From Gnetum montanum (taxonomy: Eukaryota > Streptophyta > Gnetopsida > Gnetales > Gnetaceae): a stretch of 64,000 nucleotides of DNA. Of this stretch, positions 47,392 through 59,289 are shown piece after piece. The notes below the pieces were generated by a model. The model saw only the letters and a program-made list of their open reading frames with translations, was not told the origin of the DNA and searched no databases. Positions within the stretch are counted from its first letter, which is position 1; each line of letters starts with the position of its first letter. The translations under genes and the position numbers were made by a program. Location: assembly GCA_015680685.1 (NCBI GenBank), contig MNCI01008033.1, positions 126,001 through 190,000 of the forward strand, read 5' to 3'.

Positions 47392-49288
47392 ACTAAATGA
47401 AAACTCATCCTCGAGTTCCTTACAATAATATCGGGAAGGTATGGAATTATTGAGGTGAATGGAACTAATGGGATGACATGTGAACGAATCATTATTACAA
47501 GACTGGACAAAACTAGTGTTCATGACAACAAGGGTGAACACCTTATTACAATGACATCAGGCCTTTGTTGGCATCTTAAGAGAAAGAGAGAGATAGAAAG
47601 AAGTGTTGCTGCTGCCAACGCCAAGATTTCACTTTTCGTTGTCCATCCATAAGCGCGCCATCGATCTTGCTCCTTGCATAGCTACTTCAGCGCTGCTCCA
47701 TTCCCAGTGTTTGCTCCAAATCCATTCTGTTGTTGTATGATTGCCATCTAAACACACAACACAATCATATATTAGCAAGGTTAATTGAATCATTAAGTAA
47801 TTAATACCTTGATTTAGTGTAGGTCCATTGGCTAGGTTGTGGTATGGCTAATATGGATCGGGAGATGTAGTAATGATGACTACCAAAAGTGTAGGGGTTA
47901 GAAAGAAAATCAAAAATTTTGGGGCTAGGAGAAAATCGAAAAAAGTGGGCCCCGTACCCCCATGACTAATCACGAACCTCCAGTAGCATTAGAATGAAGA
48001 AGGGAAAGGAGTAAGAAAGATAGATAAAAAGGGACAACTGAAAATATCAATGAAGTAGATGTCAAGATGGTAATGAACAAAATAAGAATTAATCGCAAAA
48101 TGTTAAGGAAAAGAAGTTAACTAATGCTCTAAATAGGAATGTCAGTGGGTCCTCCCCAAAGTAGGCACATGTCGTTAATGCCCTGACAGACCCACATTCA
48201 AAGAGTCAATAGGCTCTAGGAATTTCTTTTGAAACAAGAGTTAAAGTCTTCACCATAAGAATTTACCGAAAAGAAAATAATGCATCAACCAAAATAGATA
48301 CACTAATGATACAACCGACAATGAGGTGAACAATGGAGAGAAGGACGGAGAGGAGAGAAGAGAATGGAATGAAATCTCAAGAACAAGGTGATGTACAGCC
48401 CCCTGTGTGTTTGATGATTAATGTGACTTGGCAAGTCTCATTCCAACTCTGGCCTCAAACCAACCACTTCCAGCAGCTTCGCATCAATGCATTTGGCTAA
48501 ACCATCCACTTGGATAACAAGGATGCATCTCCAAAGAGCCACCACCATTCTGATGAAACAAAGGAGGCAATGGGAAGCGAGAAGGGCCTTAGTTAGAGGG
48601 AACACTTTTGGTTCCATAACCAGTGCTTGTAGCCCAAATGTTATTTCGTCTAAGGGGTGTGCTTTGAATTCTCACTTTCTTCATTTTTTTTTCTTTTGTG
48701 TTTTGTGTTTTGTATTTTTATGCATGAGAACCACACCATGCAAAGACTTCTTATTTTTACTGGCTCAACTTCCAATAATTGGGTAACATCGAAACAGTAA
48801 GAAAACTCAAGAAGAAAACATCCAAGCACCCAAGAGAATGACCAACAAAAAAGCATCAAGTTCCCTTGAAGTCACACCCTTTGCAATCCTTGAGTCCTTC
48901 CTTAGTTTGAGAAATACCCAGTCACCGATTTGTTAAAGTTCTTATTAGAAGGGAACTGTACATTTCCAAGCCAAGAGAAACCATAGAAATTGGTGGATGG
49001 ACGGATGAAGTGATCTCATTGCCTACCATACCAAAAGAAACATACCTTAGTATCAACATTGTAACTTAAAGGTAAAAACCAAACATTAGCAATCAATGAA
49101 AAATAGTTCATCCCATTGGTCCGAACACTTATTGGGTGATGAACTTACATGGTGGATGGTGCACACACATACACACAAAATAGAAAAGTATAACGATGGT
49201 ATAAAACAAAAATATAAAAAGTTAAAGAAATTTGTAAAACAAAAATGTGTAAAAAAAAAATTGAAAAAGAACTGAGGGCCCCATATGA
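47392..49288 (-). other. Element D 3' spacer with rudimentary third ORF start
   Basis: Non-coding. An ATG at about 47742 on the - strand follows GTTGTGTGTTTAG and reads MAIIQQQNGFGANTGN before a TAG. Another polypurine-like ATTAGTCATGGGGGTAC lies at 47956-47972. A block near 48750-48600 is shared with the A and B spacers. Confidence 0.6.
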
Positions 49289-52200
49289 TTAGCATAGGTG
49301 GCCATCTCCCCCATGACTGAGTTGGAAGGGAGAGATCCAAAATAATGAGCGAGGTTGCCCGTTGGTGGAGGCGTAATTTGCACTGGCTGTTGCGGCTTCA
49401 CAAAAAGGTTTTGTTTGTTGTACATTAACCAATAACCTTTTATCCTGGCTGTCAAGCTTATATATCATCATAGCTCCAGAGGGAAAGGTAGTATGAATAA
49501 TATAAGGTCCTTTCCACAAGGTTTGAAACTTTGTATGTTGGGGTACATGCGTGGGGTTCCAGTAAAGGACCTTATCCCCTGGTTGGTACTTAAACCTTCG
49601 GATCCTTAAGTCATGATGTTGTTTACTGAGTGCCTTGTGCAACTCATTTAACGATAGTGCAACCAATCTATTCTCATTTAACACATTCAAAGTTGCTAGT
49701 CGTTGTTTTTGTGCTAGGTCGAGATCCAGGTGAAGTTCGCAAGCCATGGACAGTGTACGGAGCTCACTCTATATAGGGAGTTTTGGAAGTTTCTCGTACA
49801 CTAGCTCATAGGGAGAATATCCTGTAGGGAGCTTCCAAGTGGAACGATACGCCCAAAGAGCATCATTCAATTTTGTGCTCCAGTCTTGCCTAAATTTGCT
49901 AATTGTTCATGTTAATATTCTGGTAATCTTCCTATTAGTAACCTCGACTTGACCATTCGCTTGGGGGTGGTAAGGTGTGGTCAGTTTATACTCAACCCCT
50001 AAGCGTTGCATCAACTTTCTAAAGGTTGCACCCATAAAATGTGTTCCATTATTGGAAATAAGTGCACGTGGCACACCAAACCTGTTAACGATTTGTTGTT
50101 GTACAAATCATGCAGCTGTAGATGATGTGCAATCTGTTACAGCTGTTGCTTTAGCCCATTTGGTTAAGTAATCAATAGCAATGATTATATATGTTTTTCC
50201 ATTGGAAATTGGTGTAATCGGTCCCATAAAATCTATCCCCCAGATATCAAATGGTTCTAAAGGTTGAATCCATTGTTGCAGGCCCTCCATTCTAGCAGTC
50301 ATTCACCCATCACGTTGGTAGAGCTCACAGGATTGGGCAAAATGATGGGCGTCCCAAAATAGTGTTGGCCAATAATATTCTACAAGCAGGACTTTAGTAG
50401 TCGTTCATCTCTCAGCATAATGACCCCCATAGGGGCCCTCATGAGCATCCTGGAGAACTTTTAATTAATCTTGATCGGGTAAACACCATCAAACCAAGCC
50501 ATCAAGGTAGACTTTATAAAGTTGTCCCCTGATTTCCATGAAGTACTTGGCTTTGTGAAGAAACTGTTATTTCTTCCTAAAGTCCAACTCTTGTGGTGTT
50601 TGTTGGGAAGTGAGATAAGTAAGAATGCTACTATACCAATTTACTTCTGTGGGTTGATTATTTATTACACCAGCAAAGAGGGTTTCATCAAGAAGATGAT
50701 CAGATATAGCATATTCATCCTCTTTGTTGTCCCACTGTAACCGAGATAGGTGATCGGCAACCACATTCTCGGTGCCTTTGCGGTCTACTATGGTTAAGTC
50801 GAACTCCTGAAGAATCACCGGCCAACATATGATACGTGGGCTAACCGTTGGCTTATTCGTAAGGAACCTAATTGCACTATGAGCAGTATGGATATATACC
50901 TTGTAACCTAATACATAGTGCCTAAATTTATCCAATGCAAACACAACAGCCATTAATTATTTTTCTGTAGTTGTAAGTTGTGCATCGGTGATACTCTTAC
51001 TGGCACAGTGGATGTAATAAGGTCGTTTTTGTTCATCTAGTTGTGTCAGTACAGCTCCTAAGGAATAATTGGATGCATCGGTCATGATATGGAATGGTCT
51101 AGACCAGTCAGGCGCTTGTAGAATGGGAGTTTCCACAAGCCTTTGTTTGAGAGCTTGGAATGCTTGTTCACATTCCCTAGTCCATTTCAATGGTGCATCT
51201 TTTTTTGTTAATTCTACCAATAGTTTGGCAACTTTGGAAAAGTTCGCAATAAACCTCCTGTAGTAGCCAGTGTGTCCAAGGAATGACCTAATTTCTTTAA
51301 CGATTTCTGGTTGTCAGGTAATTCCTTGGATGACTTTAATTTTTTCTGGATCTACCTCAATTCCTGATTGAAAAATTTTGTGCCCCAACACGATGCCCTC
51401 TTGAACCATCAAATGGCTCTTCTGCCAGTTGAGCTTGAGGTTGGTTTCAAAACATCATTTCAATACTTGCTCTAACCGGTCGAGGGCTTGATCAATGCTC
51501 ATCCCATAGGTGGAGAAGTCGTCCATGAAGACTTCTACTCCATTACCTATTTGCTATTGAAAAATGCTTAGAACTAATCGTTGGAATGTGGCAGGGGCAT
51601 TGCAAAAGCCAAAAGGCATTTGCTTATATGCAAACGTTCCCCAAGGACTAGTGAACATTGTTTTGGCTTGGTCTTCTGGCACAATTCGTATTTGGTTGTA
51701 CCCACTATATCCATCTAGAAAGCTGTAATAGCGATGCCCTGCTATAGTGTCTAAGACTTGGTCAACAAATGGCAGTGGGAAGTGATCTTTGAATGTTGCC
51801 ATATTTAATAGCCTAAAATCTATCCACACCCTCCATTTACCTCCTTTTTTCAGTACGATGACAAGGGGACTAACCCATTTGCTATCAATAATAGGGTAAA
51901 TGAACCTTGCCTTGAGAAGCTGCTCTAGCTCCTCTTTCACTATTTGTTTTAGCTTTAGGTTCAATCACCTCTGGGGTTGTTTGCGAGGCTTCATAGAGGG
52001 GTCTGTATAAATCCTATGCTGGCATATCCAAGGATCTATTCTAGTTAGTTTAGGGTACGACCAAGCAAAGGCGGTTGACCACTTGTTTATCATCCTTAGC
52101 AAACTTTCTTTTTGCATGGGTATGAGCTTTGCGTTGATGATCACCGATTTTTCGTTTTTGAGGGTCACGTATTCCAGACCGGTGGGTAATGGTTTTAACT

Positions 52201-53079
52201 CTAGGGGTTCTTATTTAAACTCCTCAAGAATCTCCAAATTCCCCCAATTAATATTTTCGGAGTTAAATGCTAGAAGTTGGCAATAGACTTACTCTAATAT
52301 GTCTGCTCTTTCAAGGTAAGCACTAGTTATTCCCTTAGCTAGTTCCATGCAGGTAGTTGGATTGTTATCTTTATCAGCCATCAGCCACTAGGTGTTTTCT
52401 TGTTGTGTGGCTGTTGCATATAGGTACTTTCTTATATCAATGTCTTGTGCACACTGATCGCATGTAGGCAATGTTAAACTTCACATCACCCATGATTTCT
52501 GCACGCAATGACACCCTGTGTCACTATATGCGATGCATAGAACTCTTTTCCTCTCAATTTTCCCAAATGTATTTTTCTTGGATATTTCTAGGGAAAGGTT
52601 GCAAATTCCTAAGCATGCGTCGATTGTATTTAGCCATGCCCTTCCCATTAAAATTGGGAAATCCCCTTTGTCATTGTTTATTTGGATCACTAGGAAATTA
52701 GCTGGATATGACCATCCACCGAAAATGGTAACAATGTCCTCAACCTTTCCCAAAGGAACAGTGATGGATTGGTCAGCCAGCTCTAGGAAAACATTGCTCT
52801 TCTTGAGTGGAGGCAGGTTCCAGGTTTTATACAGTTTTTGTGAGATTAAGTTGACCCCGGAACCTGAATCGAGGAGAGCCTTATGGGGTTCATTCCCAGC
52901 GACTTGGAGGTAAACTAAGGGGACTCCCAGTCCCGATAATTTCTTTGGAAGGTGGCCGACCTTGATCCAGTCAGTTACTATATGTGTTAACATAACTGTA
53001 TGCATTGGATGTGATTTCGTTGCTGGAGGATTTTCCAAAATCGTATTGGGTACGGGGGTGTTAGGATGCTCAACCACTC
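49289..53079 (-). pseudogene. Element D pol (PR, RT, RNase H, INT)
   Basis: Continuous with gag in one frame. Protease LLDSGSGVNLIS near 52876 is intact in its DSG motif, with DFPILMGRAWL near 52650. RT: WRVWIDFRLLN, FLDGYSGYNQIRI, then FMDDF near 51525. RNase H: FHIMTDASNYSLGAVL near 51105 to VVADHLSRL near 50750. Integrase: GIDFMGPIT near 50230, ISNNGTHF near 50070 (catalytic Asp now Asn), HPQANGQVEVTN near 49950. The C-terminal GPYIIHTTFPSGAMM block is near 49510. It ends TGC-TAA at 49289. Stops interrupt it, but no net frameshift is seen. Confidence 0.9.
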
Positions 53080-55498
53080 ATGAAGGCGAAGGCTTGGTTG
53101 GATTGTTGGTCCTAAGGAAGGGTCTTTTTGGTGAACGATTATTAGAACCAACTGATATTGGAGGATTGGGAGCCTTCATAGTGTTAGGTTGTCGTGGTTG
53201 AGTGGGATTTACTCTATGCTTTGTTAGAGCGGTTGGTGGTGTGGCCACAGGTGCAAGAGATGTAGATGGATTTGGAGGATATCGTGGGTATGGGGTGTTT
53301 CCTGAAGGAGAAGGAGTCTTAAAATATTCCTCAACTTGGTAGTAACATGGAGGTTTTATGTGACCCATAGAGTCACCTAGAAAAACTAGCTGTTGCAGAT
53401 AATAACCGTAAGGATCGGGCTACCAGTAAGGATACTGATGTGTTAGCGGTGGCATCCGCCATAACTGTGGGTATTGCCACTGCTGATGTTGTTCAATAGG
53501 CTATGGAGGCATTCCACTTGGGTAATATGTTAAGGGTTGGTGGAACTGCCTTGGGTTACCTTGTGGATAAGGTAACCTTCGGGGTGTTTGTTGTTGATTA
53601 AGTCTTGGATTTAACGCATACACACCAGACTCCTACAGATGTGAGATAATTGGGCAACATCCCTTAGGATGGTCATAGTAGCAGACTTCACATCCACTAT
53701 CATCATCTACATCAGAATTCACAGACTCATCGGAGATAGGAATTTTTCCCTTACCCTTGTTATGTGCAGGGCTTAAGTTTCTCCACTTGGTTTTGCCTTT
53801 GTCACTACTTTGTTCTACCTTAGACTCTTCTACGATTTTTAAGACTATTTCTATTCTTGAGTCTAAGGAATCCCACATTTGGTTTACCTTAGTTGATACC
53901 TCAGTTGTTAACTTTTGGATCGGTACAGTTTTCCGGTTCACCAACTCTTCGAGTGGTGACTCATCCTCCTCATCACAAAATTTCACTCCCTTCTTGCGAA
54001 GGGAGGGATCGAGGTTGTATTCTTCCACACTTTCCCTCTTACGTAGCTCATCCTCTTCTTGCGCTACTTGTTCTAACAAACTTTCAACTTCATGGGCTCT
54101 AAGTTGGGAAAGTCTCCCTTGGGCGTAAGTCTCAAGAGTTCTTCTCATTTCATTCCTTAGCCCATCCACGATGTGGCGAAGTTGATCCCGCTTAGCGTAC
54201 CCATGGCCCGGGAAACGATGTAGTAGTGTATAGTAATGGGTCATGGTAGCATCCAAGGGTTCATAAGCACCTTGTTTCCAGCCTTGGATCTGCTTACGCA
54301 AATTAGACACTCTGGAGTACGTTTGATATTTTTTGTTGAACAGTTCAAGCATCGTACTCCACCTCTTGATGGTTTCCGGTTCTAAGGATCAATACCAGCT
54401 CTCTGCTTCTTTGGTAAGTGTCCTTGGGAACAACTTAAGCTTCTACCACTCATTATCTATATTCTGCAAGGCACAAGCATTGTGGAATTCTTGTAAATGA
54501 TGTTGGGAATCAGCATTGTATCCCCCTTCAAAATGTGGGATATTATTTATGTCCAAACGCTTGATCCTGCTATCTTTTAAATGCCTTGTGGGGATTCTAA
54601 CTGCCTCTGTGATATCAAGCATACTTCGGGTTGTGAGTAGGGGTTCGTCATGATCATCTCTATCATGACGTCTATGATGTCTTCATGGTGGCTCCCTACT
54701 CTCCCTATGTCCTTGCCCTCGTCCTAACTCCCGACCTTCCTGTCAAGGTCTTTCATCTCCCTTACTTTTACCCTCTCCGTTGTGCTCATGATGGTTGCAC
54801 CCAGATGTGGAAGAAGAGTGTGAATGGTGAGATGAAGGAGAAGAGGAAGGGGATCCATCACCATGGCGATGTTTCTTACCTTATCTTCGGCTGCTTCGGC
54901 CCCGATCGTTATAACAATCTAAGTGTCTGTCCTTAGTGTGAGTAGTTGTTCCTGCTGTGAATAGTTGGTGTTCACAGGGATCAGATCCCGTAGCATGTAC
55001 AGTTGATCAAAGGCTCTGATGCCTAACCTTTTCACCATTGTGAGGAGGAGGAACATCATTTCCTAAGAAACCCGTTATGAGGGGTTCCTCGTCTCCTATT
55101 TCACTAACGACATGGGGGACCTTGCCCTTCAACAATGAGTGTTGGCTCTCCTTCCTTTCGTCCCTCATACGTTGCAAAGTGGTGGGATGATAATCCCTTA
55201 TATCATATTCTCCAGCAACGTATTCAGCGAATAAGTCCTGCATGCCAATTTGTGCTAAGGCACGGAAGATCATGTTCGGAATAGATCGATCTGGTGGTAA
55301 AACTATGTTACCAAACAAATCTCTCTAGCGCAACTGTTCATCCTGATGGAGGATAAAAGTGTAATCAGGAATATACTCATTGGGATGAGTATAAACTATC
55401 TTATATTGTTTAGGACTTGGCTAGTTTAGGTTATGTGTATGTTGCCGACTGTCTTCCGTGTTATTCCTAGGTGAGTTAACCTTACGAGAAGAAGCCAT
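53080..55498 (-). pseudogene. Element D gag
   Basis: The ATG at 55498 gives MASSRKVNSPRNN, then VYTHPNEYIPDYTFILHQDEQ. A His/Ser/Gly/Arg-rich segment is near 54950-54700. A 239-codon open stretch, 54352-53633, has MLELFNKKYQTYSRVSN, PLDATMTHYYTLLHRFPGH and CYYDHPKGCCPII. A Pro/Gln/Tyr-rich part leads to pol. About a dozen stops occur (TAG and TGA, one TAA). It is in frame with pol, so the ancestor had a single gag-pol reading frame of about 2070 codons. Confidence 0.88.
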
Positions 55499-55619
55499 TT
55501 TTATTGGTGTGCCAAATTCACCGTTATATAATTTTTATTTGATTAACCCAAAGGTTTGTTAAGGCTCACAACAATGTGAGTGATATCCCTTATGTTCTAT
55601 TAGGTGCACAAACACTTAG

Positions 55620-55637
55620 TCCCCGGCAACGGCGCCT
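55620..55637 (-). other. tRNA-Asp primer-binding site of element D
   Basis: On the - strand AGGCGCCGTTGCCGGGGA, matching TGGCGCCGTTGCCGGGGA except the first base. Confidence 0.9.
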
Positions 55638-55638
55638 A

Positions 55639-56618
55639 TGATGAGTGGCGAGGTACCCCTACACTCAACCATATGAAACAAGCGTAGCACACACGATCCG
55701 ATTGAACTCCGTAGACTAAATTCCTAAACGCCCCATGGAACACTTGGGGTTAATCATTCGTTGTCTTCCCAGACTTACTTGTTGTTGTCACAGTGTATGG
55801 TTAAGTCCGAGGTATATGATTTTTTTTGGTCTTTTCTTGTTTATCTCCTATGCTAAGGGGTGAAGGGTTGAGAGAACTAGCTACTCTAACTAAGGACCTA
55901 AGTCTAAATTAACTAGCATCAACATCCATTCCCACTTACCGTACACACCCTGAACTATGCAACTGTGGCTACCAAACGCTAATCGTTACTGGGATCACCA
56001 CACGTAACGCACGTGCTCGAAGTGGTCGTACTGAGGCACTTAACTAGCCTAAGTGTGATAAGCAACTGATTCCTTGACTAGCCGTACACACCCATAGGTG
56101 CTCGTAGTCAAGTCGTACTTGTCCCACGTTCTAGGAGATAAGGGTGAGAGAATCTAATTGCAATGAGTAGCCGATTCCTTGGTTAGCCATACACATTCGT
56201 CAATGCTCATAACCAAGTCATACTCATGCCACGCTAACAATAGGTAAGAAATAACATGAAATAAAACCTATCCATGTACTACAAGGTTTATCCACAAAGC
56301 TCATCTTTATTTCCGTACACAGCTTGCGTTCAGGTACAAAGCTGCTCGAATAACGAACTGTTCACTGGGGGACTCCTACTACAGGCACATGAAAAATATT
56401 CTATCTCTGGGGTGATCAATCCACCAGAGCTTCGCTACTCCTAGCCTATGATTCGAAATGAGGGGAGTGCTACCTCTTATTTATAGATTTGGCGGCAGAC
56501 CGCGATATTGCGTAAGCGATATCGCAGGGGATGACGTGATATCGCAGGGGATACAATATCACAGCGGTCGCGATATCACGTATGCGATATTGCAGCTTGT
56601 GCATATCGCATCTCATCA
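55639..56618 (-). repeat. Element D 5' LTR
   Basis: TGATGAGTGGCGAGG to GCATCTCATCA. TATAAATA on the - strand is at 56478-56485. GATATCGC modules are repeated at 56500-56610. Confidence 0.94.
56478..56485 (-). promoter_or_regulatory. TATA box, element D 5' LTR
   Basis: TATAAATA on the - strand, followed by AGAGG, about 130 bp from the LTR's U3 edge. Confidence 0.55.
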
Positions 56619-56623
56619 CTTAG

Positions 56624-57133
56624 CTTAATCATTTAATTAATTTTTATTTACCACTTTCTTAGTTAATACTTTCTTACCCTAAAACTCCTATTAAACGTGG
56701 AATGAGTACGACTTGATTACGAGCATTTAAGTGTGACTACTAGGTAACCCAGTAGTGTACCTAGGATCTGCGCTTGGTAATCCCAGTGGTAGTTATGCAT
56801 GAAGTCCAAGATGTGTACGGATAATCAAGGAACAGATGCTCATCGCACTTAGGCTAGTTTAGATCCTCTCTCACCCTTTCTCTCCTAGCTTAGATAATAT
56901 TACTTTCCCTTTCCTTTAGAAGTAGCGTTAGATTAGAAACCCATCATACACCTTACTCTGGACTAAACCATACGTGACAAAGCTAATACTAGTCCAGGTG
57001 GGAAGATAGTGAACTATGACTTAAGGCTAACTATCTAGATGCCACAACTAATCTGTCTGCGGAGTTCGACTAGATCACACGTGTAACGTTCATATTCGTA
57101 TGGTTGAGTGTAGGGGTACCTCGCCACTCATCA
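56624..57133 (+). repeat. Solo LTR C, right part
   Basis: Resumes after D's right CTTAG and ends GGGGTACCTCGCCACTCATCA-like at 57133, followed by GTTTT. Confidence 0.88.
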
Positions 57134-57138
57134 GTTTT

Positions 57139-57377
57139 GTAGTTAGATAGTTAGTTCCTTAGCCAAACTCTTGCCTTTTCTTCCTCCTAAAGTTAAAATT
57201 ATTTCTACATGCCTGCAGTAGGAATCATAGAGTGAACAGATCTTTAGTCGAGCATTGTGTACCTAAGCACACTTTGTGTACGACAATAAAGACGAACTTT
57301 ATGATAAACCTTTTAGCATCTAGAATAAATTAGTTAATGTTAATTATTATTATTAAATGCTTTCTTAGTTAATTAAT

Positions 57378-57411
<34 letters not shown>

Positions 57412-57861
57412 CCCCCCCTACAACTCTCCTAAGTAAATACACTCAGTATAATCGCTTCAAGCATGTGTGTAACACTTGGTAACCCAGTAATGATTAGCGT
57501 TTGGTAATCCTAGTAGTGTTGCACTAGTTCAAGATGTGTCAGGCAAATGAGAACGAATGTTGGTGTTAGGACTAGTTAGAACTTAGTTAATGAGTAATTG
57601 AGTTAAATTAGTCACTTAGTTATCTCTCTCTTTCCTTATTAGCGTAGTACATAAAAACATAAAAGATATAAAAAGCATATGTCTCAAGCTTACTTAACCA
57701 TACAAGCATGACATACAAGTAAGTTTGGGAAGACAACAATCAACCAACCTGTCCTTGTTCCACAGGGGCGCATAAGCACTTAGTCCTTGGAATTCGACCA
57801 AATCGTGTGTGAAATGCTCGTATTCATATGGTTGGGCATAGGGGTACCTCGCCGCTCATCA
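57139..57861 (+). repeat. Element B 3' LTR, right part
   Basis: Resumes with GTAGTTAGATAGTTAG, matching the 5' LTR from about 37020 on, and ends CGCCGCTCATCA. Confidence 0.9.
57381..57418 (+). repeat. (CT)n-(C)n microsatellite in B's 3' LTR
   Basis: About 14 CT units followed by a run of C. The matching place in the 5' LTR (about 37266) has only a few CT units. Confidence 0.9.
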
Positions 57862-57866
57862 TTATT

Positions 57867-58406
57867 TTACTTAGCGTAGTTTTTATTATTTTCTTAATTT
57901 AATTATTTACATTTCCAAGTACTTTACTTTACTTGTTCATTAGTAAAGAGAAATGAGTACGATTGGTTTCGAGTGTTTAACTGTAATCATTTGGTAATCT
58001 TAGTAGTGTTATTGCTTGGTTTGCCCAATAGCATAACGCTTGGTAATCCAATAATGGTTACATGAGCCCAAGACATGTACGCTAAGCTAGGATCGGATGC
58101 TCATTGCTTTAGGCTAGAGTAGATTTACATTACCATCATTACTTAGATTTAGGATTAAATTTCATTCTCAATTATGTTTATCACTAGGAGTAAAATGGGC
58201 TTAACAACATCAATTATCATATGCCTCATTTTGGACTAAACCATGCGTGACAAAGCTACCACTAGTCCAAGTGAGAAAATAGCATCCTACGATCAAAGCT
58301 TAACAATCTAGATACCACAACTAGTCCCATCCCTGAAATTTGATCGGATCATGCATGAACACCTGTGATTTGTATGGTTGGGCATAGAGGTACCTACTGC
58401 TCATCA
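57867..58406 (+). repeat. Element O 3' LTR, right part
   Basis: Resumes with TTACTTAGCGTAG and ends GGTACCTACTGCTCATCA, the right edge of the whole nest. Confidence 0.82.
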
Positions 58407-59289
58407 AACAAGTTTTAAGCTTGTTTAAATAAATCTTAGGGAAGGGGGAAGGGAAAAGGGACATTGGAATCTATAACATTTTTTTAAACCCTATTTACCC
58501 CTAAGACATATAGTCTAGTTAGAAGTTTATAATTTAAACTTCTATAAATCTTGAGGTGTACCTCTATTTCAATTATTTCAGGTTCCAACACCCTAGTTAG
58601 AAGTTTATAACTCAATATCATTCATAAGAATCAAACCTATAATTTAGAGTTTCCAAATCAAAAATCTTCCCACTAGACTCAATATCTACATGTACATAAA
58701 TAAGAACTAAACCCATACTTTAGTGTTTTTGAGTAAAGACTTACCACTAGACTCAATATCTACATGTATGTAAACAATGAGGTGTTAGCCTAGTAGTAAG
58801 ACTTTTAATTTAAAAGCTTCAAGTCATGGGTTCAATTTTGGTAGGTAATATTAAGCTATAAAGTTCTAATTAAACTATATATCTTAGGGTGTACTAATAT
58901 TATAATTATTTCAAGGTTCCTAACCAAACACACTTTGTGTACACAAATTCCATTCATAATCTAGAAAGAAAATTGTTTAAACTTGAACTAGCAACCTCTT
59001 TTAAGTGACCTATCACTTACAAGGTATACTAGTAGTGGAAGAAACACAACTGGTTAATTGGGGGTATGCTACCCTATTGGTGTGTGAGTTAGCTGTTCGG
59101 AGTTCAAAAGAGGAATGAATAATACACACACAAGTGATCATATAATTCAATTAAATAAAAATAAAAATTAGAAAAACAAAACACAGAGAGACAAGGGGAC
59201 TCTCGCATAAACCGACGTAGCAGACATACGATTGTTCCTGGAAAGAAAACTCTCGCGCTGTGCTGTCAATGGAATTGTAATAAAACAGA
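58407..59289. other. Intergenic, short repeats
   Basis: AT-rich. CTAGTTAGAAGTTTATAA occurs at 58513 and 58593. CCACTAGACTCAATATCTACATG occurs twice (about 58671 and 58744). A SINE-like unit is listed separately. The last 150 bp hold the upstream region of the mS38 gene, with a TATA-like CATATAATTCAATTAAATAA at 59137-59156. Confidence 0.5.
58783..58920 (+). repeat. Possible tRNA-derived SINE or fragment
   Basis: TAGCCTAGTAGTAAGA (58786-58801) resembles a Pol III A box and GGTTCAATTTTGG (58829-58841) a B box, at suitable spacing. The tail ATATATCTTAGGGTGTAC...TTATTTCAAGGTTCC is repeated in similar form at 58547-58590. No poly(A) or clear target duplication was seen. Confidence 0.4.

Larger units (their letters stand above)
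46457..56618 (-). mobile_element. Element D: complete Athila-like Ty3/gypsy element
   Basis: 10,162 bp. On the - strand: 5' LTR 56618-55639, primer site, gag, pol, spacer, polypurine tract, 3' LTR 47381-46457. CTTAG flanks it exactly at 46452-46456 and 56619-56623. The LTRs are 980 and 925 bp, the difference being mainly extra GATATCGC modules in the 5' copy. gag-pol is collinear in one frame. It lies inside solo LTR C and is the last insertion in the nest. Confidence 0.95.
46080..57133 (+). mobile_element. Element C: solo LTR in B's 3' LTR, itself split by D
   Basis: Left part 46080-46456 and right part 56624-57133 (about 890 bp together). It starts TGATGAGTCATG and ends CGCCACTCATCA. GTTTT flanks it at 46075-46079 and 57134-57138. 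TATAAATA is at 46240-46247. No internal region belongs to it, so it is a solo LTR left by LTR-LTR recombination. Confidence 0.88.
36880..57861 (+). mobile_element. Element B: Athila-like Ty3/gypsy element inserted in O's LTR
   Basis: 5' LTR 36880-37716, internal region to 45966, 3' LTR 45967-46079 plus 57139-57861. The interruption is solo LTR C with D inside it. Reassembled LTRs are 837 and 836 bp. The flanking 5 bp are CTATT (36875-36879) and TTATT (57862-57866). Without the nested DNA the element is about 9.9 kb. It has a tRNA-Asp primer site, gag, complete but decayed pol, and only a rudiment of the third ORF. Confidence 0.9.
1..58406 (+). mobile_element. Element O: outermost Athila-like Ty3/gypsy element, left-truncated by the window and split by A, T and B
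   Basis: The pieces are collinear on the + strand: gag and PR-RT at 1-3545, the post-pol spacer at 16236-18120, the start of a third ORF at 35677, a polypurine tract at 36460-36469 and the 3' LTR at 36470-36879 plus 57867-58406. Each gap is filled by a separate element (A, T, B). The 5' LTR and gag start must lie left of the window. RNase H and integrase are missing between 3545 and 16236, so the A insertion was accompanied or followed by a deletion. The Athila assignment rests on the RT motif FMDDF, the tRNA-Asp primer site in related copies, and the third ORF after pol. The reconstruction is inferred from homology among the copies in this window. Confidence 0.75.

Noticed and set aside
53757-54128. 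123-codon + strand ORF
   Set aside because: Shadow of D gag on the other strand.
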